64,000 nucleotides of DNA from Ananas comosus (GCF_001540865.1 NC_033622.1:8856194-8920193), one strand, 5' to 3'; counted from the stretch's first letter, positions 33,846-45,100 are shown. Made by a program: numbers and translations. The notes: generated by a model not told the origin, from the sequence alone.

Positions 33846-33857
33846 TGGTATCAGAGC
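33846..33857 (+). promoter_or_regulatory. Primer-binding site of type B element
   Basis: TGGTATCAGAGC, complementary to initiator Met-tRNA, lies eight bases after the LTR end. Confidence 0.85.
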
Positions 33858-34180
33858 GAAGTTGAAAGCAAAAGTTTAGGAAGGACCTAAGAAACCCTAG
33901 GAATTGGAGACCTTAGGAGCTTAGGAAACGTTTAACGTGGATTTGGCTTATGCGAAAGCTAATGATTGGGTTAATGATAATACTTCTCTAGAAGGAATTA
34001 GAGATGAATTCAAGTACTTAGTTGTTTTCTTCTTAAGGGATCTTGTGGGGCGGCCGACCACATAACACCGAGAGTTGGAAATAATTATGCTTTGTTGCTT
34101 TCGTTTAATTGGGTAGTTATTTGGAACATGCAAGAGTCACATGTGTCGAGTACTAATGTGTGTGATGCGTTTCAGGAATA

Positions 34181-34485
34181 ATGTCCCCGAGACGCTACAC
34201 GCGTAGAGCTGCTTCGGCACTGCCCGATGAAGTGCCTGAACAATCGTGATCCGATGAAGTGCGCGAGCTGCGAGCCCAAGTAGCGGCTTTGGCCGGGGCC
34301 ATGCAGCTACAAGAGGAGCAGATTGGACAACTCCACGAGATGATGGCGCGACAGGCGGCGGCGGCGGCATCTGTGCCGAGGGATCTTCCCGCACCTGCTG
34401 CTCCTGTAGCACCACCTCCTGCAGTGGCGGCGGCACCGGTGACAGCTATTCCTCCGACGGCATCGGGTTCTTCCGCTCCTATTCC
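34181..34485 (+). pseudogene. gag: Type B gypsy gag N-terminus, cut at N
   Basis: The ATG at 34181 follows a TTTCAGGAATA context and opens MSPRRYTRRAASALPDEVPE. A TGA at about 34247 (expected Arg codon CGA, one C-to-T change) interrupts it. The frame then continues with a coiled-coil-like stretch (ELRAQVAALAGAMQLQEEQI) and an alanine/proline-rich linker until the N at 34486. It belongs to the element whose 5' LTR is 31382-33838 and whose leader is 33839-34180. The gag piece at 38132-38824 might be its continuation, displaced by scaffolding. This is an inference: the part between the two pieces is absent. Confidence 0.75.
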
Positions 34486-34486
34486 N

Positions 34487-36027
34487 AAGAAAGCATAGGG
34501 ATGCCATGCAACTCGGCAAACAGCCGATCTATGAATGAATGCGATGCACCGCTATCAAATAATGCACGAACTCTAATGCCATCAAGTAAAATGATACCTG
34601 CGACCACATCCTCGGCTGCTCCCACCTCCTCGGTCTGAGCGGCATACATACGCCCACTCGGGGCCTGTCGAGAACCCTCGCTCTGGCGCTGGAAAGGTGG
34701 TCGCCCAGGCTGGTACTGCACCGATGGAGTCCCCTGGCAGGCGGCTGGTAGAGCCGGTGCCGACGCAGTCGATGGTGCCGGTAACGATCTCCTCGGGCAC
34801 TCAGTCCGGAAGTGGCCCTCCTGGCCACACAAGTAGCACCTGCCTCCCCGCTGTGGACACTGCGGTGGAGTGTGAGGACCACCGCAAATCACACACTGGG
34901 GAGGTCGGCGTCGATCAGGACCTCCTCGCTGCGCTGCCGGGCAGCGCCCATGCTGCTGGCTCCTAGGGTGTTTCGGCGGCCTCCTAGAGTGCGTCTGGCT
35001 CGTACCCTCCGTCGCAGGCCTCTTGGCCTTACCCCTGTCCAAGCCCTCGCGCCGCTCCTGCATCTCTGCCGCGCCGCTCTCCACGATGAGCACGCGATCC
35101 ACCACCTCTCGGTAGGTTTAGAGGTTAGAGGATTGCACGAACCGAAAGATCGACGGTCGCAACCCTCGCTCGAAGATGCGGGCCTTGTCCTCGTCGTCCC
35201 ACACAACGAAAGGCACACAGTGTAGAAGCCGAGAAAACTCCCTCTCGTACTCGGCCACAGTGCGGTCTCCTTGGCGCAAGTTGCGCAAGTCCTGTTCAAT
35301 CTTCCGCTTGACACTAGTCGGAAAGTAGTGCGCCAACAGAAGCTCCTTGAACTTCATCTATATAATAGCCGCCAAGTCGGTGCTGGGGTTCTCCTGAAGA
35401 TCCAACCACCAGCGATAGGCCTCGCCGTCCAGATGGTGAGTGGCGAGCCAAACTCGATCTCTCCTCCACGAAGGTGTCGCGGAAGAGCTTCTCCATATGC
35501 ATCAACCACTTTTCCACGATCCAGTGGTCGACCTTCTCGCCATCAAAGATCCGGGGACTGCACCTCCTGAACTCGTTGAGGCGCTCCATCAGTAGGTCCC
35601 GCTCCGCCCCCTCAACCAATACGGGAAAAATAGCTCCAATCGGGGGTGCCTGAACAGGTGGCGCCGCCAAACCCCCCTCCAGAGGCGCGGCCACGGGCGC
35701 CGCACTCGACGAACTGGGTGCAGGGGACGGCGCTCTCGGCGCGACGTCCACAACTGGTGCTGGCGGTGTAGGGGCCTGGGTCTCCCTGAAAGCTGCCGCC
35801 TGCTGCATAAGAAGGACCTCGAGGCGCTTCATCCACGCCTCCTGTCAGCGCGCCGCATCAGCCTGCTGTTGGGCCGCCGCCACCTGCTGAGCCACGAGAT
35901 CAGTAAGGGTCGCAAGCTGGCTCCTCAACTCACGGACCTCGCCAGATCCGGAGGTAGAGGAGGTCTCGACGTCCTCCAAGTTTGCCGCATTATCCGCTCA
36001 AGCAGATTGAGAGCACGTAATCGGCAT
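34487..36027 (-). pseudogene. gag: Chromovirus gag-protease, minus strand
   Basis: Read leftwards from the ATG at 36025-36027 (MPITCSQSA, then an early TGA). It has a coiled-coil-like segment (ELRSQLATLTDLVAQQ), a proline/alanine-rich linker, and the FDGEKVDHWIVEKWLMHMEKLF block. The gag domain follows (FKELLLAHYFPTSVKRK, VAEYEREFSRLLHCVPF, RIFERGLRPSIF), then the zinc knuckle CYLCGQEGHFRTEC near 34820. The aspartic protease start, LFDSGASHSFID, lies near 34540. Damage includes the early stop, a TGA near 35845, a two-base deletion near 35465 and a TAG near 35118. The sequence ends at the N at 34486 just inside protease. Its natural continuation is the pol at 25164-28160. Confidence 0.88.
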
Positions 36028-36348
36028 CGTCACTACAACATCATAATAGCGCAAGTTAGTAAAACCCACGCTATCGCATCCCCGCTCAAATAGACAATAC
36101 CCAAATCATACGAAAGCAAGGAAGTGTTCTTCACCACTAACTCCCGATGTTATGTTGTCGGCCGCCAACGTAACCCTCCGCGAAGTTAGAAGCTATACAC
36201 TTCAATTTAACTCCACTTTCTAGAGTTATCAAAGATACCCAATCAAGATACTTTCGCTTACAAGTCGAATAGACCTCGTCTCTCACGAGCCTATTTTCTA
36301 TAGTCCAACTAGCCTAAGGTTTGCTAGGTCCCCTAAGACTCAACCCTA

Positions 36349-36362
36349 GGCTCTGATACCAA
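36349..36362 (-). promoter_or_regulatory. Primer-binding site of minus-strand chromovirus
   Basis: On the minus strand this reads TTGGTATCAGAGCC, complementary to initiator Met-tRNA, seven bases from the LTR end. Confidence 0.85.
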
Positions 36363-36369
36363 ATTAATC

Positions 36370-37199
36370 TGTCACGCCCCGGGGCCCAGCAGAAGCCCGC
36401 TCGGCGCGTGTCCAAACCCGCCATATGTCTAAAACATATAAGGCATCTAAAACAAAACAACAAATGACACAATAAAAGAAAACAACTAGAAGTATCAGAG
36501 CAATATACATCATCTAGGAACTAAAGCAATGGGAAGAGTAGAGAGCTAAAATTACTAAATAACCCATAAAGTAGTACAACCAAAGGTCCAAATACAAGTG
36601 CTAAAAGAGTACATAGGTGGTCTCTATACATGGTAAACAAAATCCCTCGCTCTCCCAAAACATAAAAAGAGAGGAAACCACCTAAGAGTAAAAGTGAATC
36701 CTCGCTATCTAGCTAGCGATCCCCTTGCCGCGGTCTCGTGCCTCCGCCGGTGCAAAGGGCTCTGAAAGGAAAACATAAAACAGAGGGCGTGAGAACTATT
36801 AAATAATAGTTTTCAATGGGCAATTACTGACTTCAGTGAAATGCACCACTAGGCCCAAAACTAAGCAAGTAGGGTAAGTAAGTGAGAATAATATGAACAA
36901 ATAAATCACTGAAATGGAAGCTCAATATAGCATGAAGTCACTACTTTCATCAGTAATAATCTACTACGTGATCCCTACTTAGCATGGATTTGCATAAGTA
37001 ATAATCTATCACATAATCTCTACTTAGCATGAATTTGCATAAATAAGAAAGCAACTACTACAAGTAAGTGCACAAGAGTATCCAACATGTAAATGCATAA
37101 GTATGCAACTAACCCAATGTCCACAATGTAAATAGTAAAGATGTCATTGTTTACTATTCTAGTCAATGTCCAAAAGGTACAATATGTTACCAGTAACCC
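36370..37199 (-). mobile_element. 5' LTR (3' portion) of minus-strand chromovirus
   Basis: Starts with reversed GGGGCGTGACA (TGTCACGCCCCGG) and proceeds through the reversed conserved LTR 3' region. It is interrupted after AACCC (37195-37199) by the plus-strand element and resumes at 60763 with a second AACCC. Confidence 0.85.
37195..37199. repeat. Left target-site duplication AACCC
   Basis: AACCC directly before the TGTAGCACACTGG start. It matches AACCC at 60763-60767, directly after the GGGCGTGACA end of the 3' LTR. Target LTR sequence (reversed) continues across the pair. Confidence 0.85.
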
Positions 37200-38130
37200 T
37201 GTAGCACACTGGACCTTTGCAAATTATGAGGTTCGAGTGTTTGATGTGTACTCCGAACTTTTTCACACTTGGTGGAAGGCCGTAGATGGTATTCCGGCCT
37301 AAAAGTTCGATCTCTAGAGTTTTGACTTAGTCCTAAGAGTTTCCACTCTTGGGGACCGGTCCCTGAGATGAGAGACCGGTCCCCTCAGAGTAGCACTACG
37401 GCAGGACTTGAGGCAACCGGTCCCTGGCTGGGAGAGACCGGTTCCCGAGCGCGTGTTCTGTGTGAGGGGTCCGAGAGACCGGTCCCTGGCGGGGAGAGAC
37501 CGGTTCCCGAACGTGGGATTTTCGGGGCAGGATCAGAGACCGGTCCCAAGTCGGGGAGACCGGTCCCTTTGGGCGAAAACTGCCCAGACCAGGCTGATGT
37601 GAATTTGAGTTTTTGAGGGGCTTTTCTGGAGTTTGTTGCACTAGATGGTCTATATGACCCTTTCACTCTCTTCCCTTCTCATGTTTCCCCTTCACACCCA
37701 TTCTAGAGAGAGAAGAAGAGAGGGAGAAGGAGAGGAAGAAGAATGAGAAGGAGAGGATCTTGCTTGGAGGCCTTGGAGCATTATCTTCTTCCTCATTTTT
37801 CACCTTTGGGGGACTTGGAGCTTGCCTTTGAAGCTTGGTGGTGGACCAATCTTCAACCTAAGAGGATTTTGGACTTGGTTTGGAGCTTCCCAGTGGTATA
37901 TGACTAGTTCTTCTCCTCTAGATCCTAGTTTTGGAGCTTTTTGCTTGATGAAACCCTAGATTGGGATTCTTGGGTTAGATTTGGGGCTTTTTGGATTTGA
38001 GGGCTTTGAACCTAATTGATGGGTTTGGAACATTTAATTAGGTTGGATTTGAAGAACTCTAACTCCCATTTGGAGCTTGAGAGAGGATTTCTTCACTTAG
38101 GTGAGTTTTTCTCCACCTTAGCCTATGTTG
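37200..38130 (+). mobile_element. 5' LTR, first part
   Basis: Starts TGTAGCACACTGGACC and includes the ACCGGT array (37355-37564), a TCTATATGACCC candidate TATA (about 37651) and a purine tract (about 37705-37757). It ends at the N at 38131. Its last 325 bp (37806-38130) recur at 51147-51471, so the 5' LTR continues at 51472. Confidence 0.85.
37355..37564. promoter_or_regulatory. Phased ACCGGT array (eight sites)
   Basis: ACCGGT starts at 37355, 37375, 37416, 37437, 37478, 37499, 37539 and 37559. Spacings are 20, 41, 21, 41, 21, 40 and 20 bp. All eight fit a lattice of about 20.4 bp with every third position vacant. Flanks alternate between GGGACCGGTCCC and GAGACCGGTTCCC. The array ends about 85 bp upstream of the candidate TATA. 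Confidence 0.8.
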
Positions 38131-38131
38131 N

Positions 38132-38824
38132 GAGGATTTTCGGAAGCTAAGGCAAGGAAGTCGCATGGTGCGGGAGTATGAACGGGAGTTCACGCATCTC
38201 GTCAATTGCGTGCCGAGCTTGGTTCATGGCGATAGGGACCGTGCGGAGGCATTCGAGCGCGGGTTGCGACCCGAGATTTTCAAGGTCATTCACGCATTCC
38301 GCTTAAAGACCTACGAGGAAGTGCTTGATCGCGCGCTTTGGGTAGAGCGCGGCAATGCCATTGCGCGAGATGAGCGCGAGGCATTTGAGAAGGATAAGGA
38401 AAAGGAAAAGTCCAAGAAGCGGGCATCTAGTGGACCCGCGGGGTAGTCGAGTTCCAAGCGACCCCTGCGGCAACAGCGACCGCAGTGGCGAGGAGGCAGG
38501 AGTCAGACTCAGAGTCAGACTACCTACTCGTGCGTGATATGTGGCGGAGACCACCGAGTTACTACTTGCCCACAGCGGGAGGGGCGGTGTTACCGATGCG
38601 GCCAACCGGGACACATAGGCCGAGAGTGCCCGGGCGGCACATCCCCAGCTCCGTCATCAGCTTCAGTTCAGTATACTCAGTGACAGCTGGTGGGACTGCC
38701 ACCTGCTACGTCTGTTGGACAATCGTCGGCGCCTCGTCAGCTGGAGGCCTCTCGAGCACCTAGTAGGCGGGTATTTGCCACTGTGGTGGAGGAGTCGCTG
38801 ATTACCGTTCCCGACGACGTCGTG
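38132..38824 (+). pseudogene. gag: Gypsy gag fragment with zinc knuckle
   Basis: Starts at an N inside the gag domain (KLRQGSRMVREYEREFTHLVNCVPS, AFERGLRPEIFKVI, VLDRALWVERGNA). A lysine-rich linker follows, then a CVICGGDHRVTTCPQ motif and the zinc knuckle CYRCGQPGHIGREC (about 38590). A TAG at 38444 and a TGA near 38682 interrupt one reading frame, both single C-to-T changes from Gln or Arg codons. It ends near 38824 at a VPDDVVA motif where protease should begin. Sequence resembles the gag at 10876 more than the chromovirus gags nearby, and it could belong to the type B element at 31382-34485. Confidence 0.8.
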
Positions 38825-39373
38825 GCATCACTTTGAAATCCTCCCGAGCAAAAGCCCCAAATTTGGGTGCCCTAGCTCATAACATATATCAAACCTAGGG
38901 TTTGATCTCATTAGGAAGCAAAAGAAGCTTCAATCTACTCTAGAGGCTCCATAAAAACCATCCTTAGCTTAATCAAAACCCATTTTAGGGTTTCACCATG
39001 AGAAGGGTGAAGCTCACCTCTAAGCTTCATCACATACACCAATCCATGGTTTTGATCTCTACAAGAAGCAAAAGATAGCTCCAAATACTCTAGGGATCTC
39101 ATGAAAACCATCATTAGGGAAATCGAAACCCTAGCTTAGATTCTACCATGAGAGAAGGCAAGGCTTATCTCTAAAAGCTTTACTTCACCAAGCTAGAGAA
39201 GAAGAGGATGGAGTTTCTTCACTCCTTCTTCTTGTTCTCCACCTTCTTCTTCTTTTCCTTTTTTTTTTCTTTTCTTTCTTTTCTTTGTCTTCTTCTTCTC
39301 TTTCTTGCCTTCTAGAGAGAGAAAGAGAGGAGAGAAGAGTGTGAGAGGGTGAGAATGAAAGGAAATATCTCAT
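38825..39373 (-). mobile_element. Reversed LTR fragment with internal tandem duplication
   Basis: The reversed equivalent of the type B LTR region downstream of the TATA (compare 31930-32350): GCCCCAAATTTGGG, CCATGAGA and AAACCCTA blocks. The ~140-bp segment from the GGTTTGATCTC block to the CCATGAGA block appears twice (about 38890-39010 and 39045-39160). A long CTTCTT pyrimidine tract follows (39215-39310). It joins a pol fragment at about 39374. Confidence 0.55.
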
Positions 39374-41508
39374 CGCCGAGACCGACGAGCGTCACGGAGA
39401 TTCGAAGTTTTCTTGAATTGGCCGGCTACTATCGGAGATTTGTCGAGGGGTTTGCTAAGTTATCTACTCCCCTCACGAGGCTCACGCATGAAGGAGTCAA
39501 GTTCATTTGGAATGACGCATGCGAGAGAAGCTTCCAAGAGTTGAAGCAAAGATTGACGACCGCCCCGATCCTAACCGTGCCGATGACTAGAGCAGGGTAT
39601 GTGGTTTATAGTGATGCTTCACTTAATGGATTGGGTTGTGTGTTGATGCAGGATGGCAAGGTGATCGCGTATGCTTCGCGCCAACTAAAGGAATATGAAA
39701 AGAATTATCCGACGCACGATTTGGGGTTGGCGGCCGTAGTTTTCGCATTGAAGCTATGGCGCCACTATCTTTATGGCGAGCGATGTGAAGTATACACGGA
39801 TCACAAGAGCTTAAAGTACCTGTTTACTCAGAAGGAGTTGAATTTGCAGTGCAGATGGTTGGAGCTGCTCAAGGATTACGACCTGACAATTCTTTACCAC
39901 CCGGGCAAGGTTAACGTGGTGGCTGATGCGCTAAGTCGGAAATCGACAGAAAACTTAGTGATGCACGTGGTTACTAAACCGCAGTTGATCGAGCAGATGA
40001 AGCGGTTAGAGTTGGAGGTGGTGACCCCTGACACACCTTTGAGGTTGATGACATTGGTGGTGCAACCTACACTTTTGGATCGAATTAAGGAAAAGCAAGC
40101 TTCCGACATGGAGTTGCTAAAGATTAAAGGTAAAATGATTGATGGTTGCACCAGCGATTTCCTTGTGGATGACCAAGGATTGATGCGTTTTCGTGGGCGG
40201 ATTTGTGTACCGGCGGATTCGGTAATTAAAGAGGATATTCTTCAAGAAGCACACCGAGCACCGTATGCTATACATCCGGGAGGCACCAAGATGTATAAAG
40301 ATTTAAATTTGCTTTATTGGTGGTCCGGGATGAAAAAAGACGTTGGCGAGTTTATAGCTCGTTGCTTAACTTGCCAACAGGTAAAGGCTGAGCATCGAGT
40401 TCCCGCGGAAAAACTTCAGAGTTTGCCTATTCCCGTGTGGAAGTGGGAGAAGATCACCATGGATTTCGTGACTAGATTGCCCCGCTCTCAGGCCGGGCAT
40501 GATGCTATTTGGGTGATCATGGATAGGTTGACGAAGTCGGCGCACTTCATACCTATTCACACTACTTGGACCGGAGAGAAGCTCGCACAAGTGTACCTTG
40601 ATGAGATTGTGCGACTTCACGGAGTGCCTATGTCGATAGTATCGGATCGAGACACTCAGTTTGTGTCTCACTTTTGGAGGAGTTTGCAGGACGCCTTGGG
40701 CACCCGACTAGACTTCAGTACTGCTTTCCACCCTCAGAGTGACGGGCAGTCGGAGTGCACTATTCAGACTTTAGAGAATATGCTCCAAGCATGTGTGATT
40801 AACTTCCAGGGAGGATGATCGCAGCATTTACCTATGGCGGAGTTTGCTTATAACAATAGTTATCAAGCAAGCATCAAGATGGCGCCGTTTGAAGCACTTT
40901 ACGGACGGAAGTGTAGATCGCCACTTCATTGGAGTGAAGTTGGCGATAGATTGGTTTTGGGCCCTGATGTGCTCCAGGAAGCTGAGGACAAGGTTCGGAT
41001 TGCTCGGGAGCGACTTTTGACGGCACAGAGTAGACAGAGAAGCTACGCTGATCGACGGCAGCGAGACTTGGAGTTCCAAGTTGGAGACCATGTTTTCTTG
41101 AAGGTCTCGCCGACTAGAGGAATCAAGAGATTCGGGATTCGGGGAAAGTTGAGCCCCCGTTTTATTAGACCGTATGAGGTTTTGGAGTGTCTAGGTCCGG
41201 TAGCGTATCGACTTGCCCTACCGCCGAATCTATCCGGCGTGCACAATGTCTTTCATGTATCGGTCCTTCGGAGGTACATTTATGATCCAGCTCACGTTTT
41301 GGAGACTATACCAATGGAGCTGCATGAGGATTTGAGCTTTAAGGAGCAATTTTTGAGGATTTTGGCTCGCGAGGTGAAGAGATTGCGGAACCGTGAGATT
41401 CCCTAAGTAAAGGTGCGTTGGAGCAACCACGACGAGCGCGAGGCCACTTGGGAGTTGGAGAGCGCACTGCGGGAGCGCTATCCCCATCTTTTTCAGATGG
41501 AGGCTTGA
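39374..41508 (+). pseudogene. pol: Chromovirus RNase H-integrase-chromodomain fragment
   Basis: Begins abruptly in the RT-RNase H connection ([21 protein letters not shown]) after an LTR fragment. RNase H ([36 protein letters not shown]) is followed by integrase: the HHCC region (about 40250-40390), [16 protein letters not shown], and FAYNNSYQASIKMAPFEALY. The C-terminal GPV-type block follows and then a chromodomain-like end (VRWSNHDEREATWELESALRERY). Only two stops break about 710 codons: TGA at 40816-40818 (Trp in GGWSQ expected) and TAA near 41404 (Tyr expected). The terminal TGA is at 41506-41508. A polypurine tract and LTR start follow at 41549-41561, so this is the genuine 3' end of an element. 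It is the least damaged pol in the window, lacking gag, protease and RT. Confidence 0.9.
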
Positions 41509-41548
41509 GGTACGTTGCTTTCGAGTTTCGTAGACGAAACTCCTTTTT

Positions 41549-41560
41549 AGGAGTGGTGAA
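41549..41560 (+). promoter_or_regulatory. Polypurine tract
   Basis: AGGAGTGGTGAA immediately before the 3' LTR start. The equivalent tract at 58212-58223 is AGGAGGGGTGAA. Confidence 0.7.
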
Positions 41561-41763
41561 TGTAACACACCAAACCGTCGCAAATAGTGAGGTTCGAGTG
41601 TTTGACTTGTGTTTCGAACTTTTTCACACTTCGTGGAGGGTCGTGGATAGTGTTCCGACCTATGATTCGAGTCCCGAGAATTGAGGTTTAAAACTTGGCA
41701 CCAAAATTCAAAAAGGTTGGATTTTGGTGTGCTCTCGGGTAGCATGCTACAGGGCAGTGTACC
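41561..41763 (+). mobile_element. 3' LTR, first 203 bp, interrupted inside a palindrome
   Basis: Starts TGTAACACACC after the polypurine tract. It breaks after GTACC (41759-41763), the left half of a GTACCGGTAC palindrome, where another LTR starts. The fragment at 22763-25163 begins with GTACCGGTAC and would be a fitting remainder. Confidence 0.75.
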
Positions 41764-42190
41764 TGTAATGCACTGGATCTTAGCAAATTGCAAGATTCGA
41801 GTGTTTGATCTGTGTGTGGAGCCTTTCCATAGTTTTTGGAGGGTCGTTGATAGTGTCCCGACCCTGGCACGCATTCCGAGGATGTTGGAGTGGGACTTGG
41901 CACCAAAATTCCAAAATCGAAATTTTTGGACAGCCCTCGGGTAGCCTGCAGCAGGGCTTGTACCGGAACAAGACTGGCCTTGTACCGGTACAAGGGTTGA
42001 TGGTTGTACCGGTACAGCCATCGGGCTTGTACCGGTACAGAGCCGCAGACCGAGCAACCCGAGCCTCGGGTTTGCATTTTCGTCGGCCTTGTACCGGTAC
42101 AAGAACCCGTGTACCGGTACAAGGAGGCAGATTTCGTGCAGTTTGGTACGTGTAAGCAGATGCGAGCTTTGGGGTATTTTCGTGGGGTGT
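41764..42190 (+). mobile_element. Nested gypsy LTR 5' part with palindrome array
   Basis: Starts TGTAATGCACTGGATC and carries perfect GTACCGGTAC at 41982, 42006, 42029, 42091 and 42111, plus GTACCGGAAC at 41960. Near 42190 it merges into the indel-rich sequence that follows, so its true 3' part is not given here. Confidence 0.75.
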
Positions 42191-45100
42191 TTTTACAATT
42201 GTTTGCAACTCTTTAATATACCCAGCCCCATAGGCTGCTCGTTTTTTAGCCTAACCGTGAGGCAGACAGCGTTGAGCTCTTCCCTTTGATTTTCTCCATT
42301 TATGGTGGATTCGGGTTGGTTTTGATTCTGATCTCTTCCCACCTTGCTTTTTGTTTGTTTCTCCATTTGATGACTTTGGAGCTTGGAGAGGGTTGTTTGA
42401 GAGTAGGTCTTCAACTCAACTTGGCTTGGGCTGGTTTCCGTATCTTGTGAGGTTAGCATTATTATCTCTTTTTGATCGTTTTGTAGTTTCTATTAGTTGG
42501 AAAATGCTAGATTTTGGAATTTATATGTTAGAAATGGGATTTTGGATTTGTAGCTTCTAGGATCAATTATTGGTTTAGAACTTTGATTTAGGTTGGATTT
42601 GAAGGACTCTGCTCCTTTTGAGAGATCGAAAAGATTCCTTGCGTACGGTGGTATTCTCACTTGCTTGTATAACATAAAATGTTGATTCTTAGTTTGTTCG
42701 TAAGGGTTCAGAAGCAATGGTTTAACTTCCTGGTTCTAAACCTTCTAGGGTGCTAAGCGATAGTGGACACCATTCGGTCGGAGCAAACGATAGAGTTGCG
42801 GGCTTTGTGCGGTTTAGGTCATTGTGTAAAATGGGGAGGGAATGCTCCTATGGATGGTTTAAATTATGTTTGTTATATTAAATACATGGGCATATTTCAT
42901 GACCTAAATGGAATTTATAGTGAATTTCTTAGAGCGCGTTAAACCCTTTAAAGCATATTTGTAAGATTGCCTCGCTATGTTGTAAGAGGAAGAATGCAAT
43001 TGTTAGATATTGCATGAGTTTTAATGTTTAGATGAATGATGTAAGATCTGTCTTGGTGTTTGAAAATGATGTAGAAATGACATGCTTTTGGACTTATTTT
43101 TATATTGGGATGTAAAGAAAAAGTGTCATCAAAGGGCACGATTGACTAGAAAATGCCGTTGAACTAAACGTTAAGAGGACATGATGATAGACCAGCTGGA
43201 ATGTATATTCCTGTTTTTAGAATAATGACTTCTTAAGAGAGCCAATAGGAGCATGGCAGACAGTTCTATATTCCGTGTTTGCCAATGACTTCGGAGGATG
43301 CTTTGGGACATTGTGCTGTGCTTCTGGCGTTTTAGATCACGATGGAAACAGTGATGAACTGTGGGCTGAAACGGGTTATTCGGCATGAATATGCATGCCA
43401 TTGCTCATTCGACGTTACTTGTGAGGCGCATCCTATCGGCATCGCGGTAAGATATGCCAGGCTGACATGATGCTCGGCGTGCGGGCTTGGGGCGCCAAAA
43501 TGGGGACTGGCGTGGAGCGGCTCATAATTCTAGAAAGGTGGGATGTTGACTCCGGGCCAATTTCGTTGGCCGACGCGCGGGACTATTAACGGGTAGCTTC
43601 CACGAAGATTAGTTACTGTGACATATTGTTTTGGGACATTAACTAGAATAGTAAACAATGACATATTTACTATTTACATGTGACTTGGATTGCATTACTT
43701 ATGATTTACATGTTGGAATACTTCTGTGCACGATGCTAGGATGAGTAGTTACTTACTTCTATGCAGATTCTTGATAGTAGAGATTATGGATGTATTCATT
43801 ACTTATGGCATCCAATTGCTAGTAGCAGATCATTGGGTAGATTTTACTGTGAAAGTTGACATGGCTATATTGCTCCATTTCGGCCGGGTTATTTTGTTCA
43901 TATTTATATTCTTACTTGCTTACTACCTTTACTTGCTTAGTTTGGGGTAGTGCGTGCTTTCACTGGAGTCAGAATTGCCACTGGGACTATTATTTTTACT
44001 CGTACTCCGCCGCTTGATTTTATGTTTTTCTTTCGAGCCTTGCACCGGCGGAGAGCCACAGGACCGCGGCAAAGGTGCATAGCTAGAATATGCGAGGATT
44101 CACTTCTTACTCTTTTTAGGTGGTTTTTTCATCTATTTATGTTTTGGACGCGGACAGTGAGAGCGAGGATTTTGTTTACCATTTATCTGAGACCACCAGT
44201 TTGTACTCTGTTGGGCACTTGTATTTTGGATCTTGGTTTTACTACTTTATGGGTTTCATTAGGTGCTTTTAGCTCTCTACTCTTCAGCTTTGCTTTAAGT
44301 CTTCGATAATGTATATTGGCTCTGATACTTTTAGATGTTTTCTCTCTATTGTCTCTTTTTCGTTTTGTTTTAGAGCTTATCTGTTTTAGGACGTATGTGG
44401 GTCTGGACACGGCGCCGGGCGGGCTCCTATGGACCCGGGGAATGACATTCGCGAAGCAGTTTCACGGTTGTCTCGAAGTCAAGTCCTCCCTCGCACTCTA
44501 AGGGGTGTAGCAGTCCAAAACACGGATATAGACTTTGCAGGACATACATGAAAAGACGTATTGTGCAAGCCCGATAGGTTCGGTGGTAGAGCAAAGTGGA
44601 TGCGCTACGGGACCTACGCTCCAAAACTTCATACGGTTCCATGGAGACGAGGTCCTTAGCCCAGCATTTTCGATCTCATGGATCCGCATCTAGTTCGGGA
44701 GGAGACTTCAAGAAAACTTGGTCTTCACTTGGAATCCAAGTTCGCTGTCGGGTCGGCGTAAGTGCTTGTCTACTTGCACTGTTTAAAGTCGCTCCTGAGC
44801 AATTCCAATTTCTCCTCAGCTTCTGGGGAGAAATTGGTCCAAAGATCTGTCGCAATTTTCCTCCATTGAAGTGGCGTATTTCACTTTCCGTCCTATCAAG
44901 TGCTTGACGGTGCCATCTGATGCTTCGCTTGTAATATTGTTTAGCAAACTCCGCATAGTAGATGGCGACTCTTACCCTTGGAAGTCTAGATCACATATGC
45001 TCGGGCTATCCTTAAAGTCTGTATTTGTGCGCTGCGACTGGCCCATCACTTAGGGTGGCAAGTAGTGTAAAATCCAGCGAGTGCTGGGGGACTTGGTAGA

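Noticed and set aside
37350..37600. CRISPR-like regularly spaced repeats
   Set aside because: The repeats are 6-12-bp palindromes with non-unique spacers, inside a plant LTR and present in many LTR copies. Nothing else is CRISPR-like.
41230..42102. Minus-strand open frame of 290 codons
   Set aside because: Runs antisense across the end of integrase, the 3' LTR and a palindrome array. Composition is LTR-like and no domain is recognisable.
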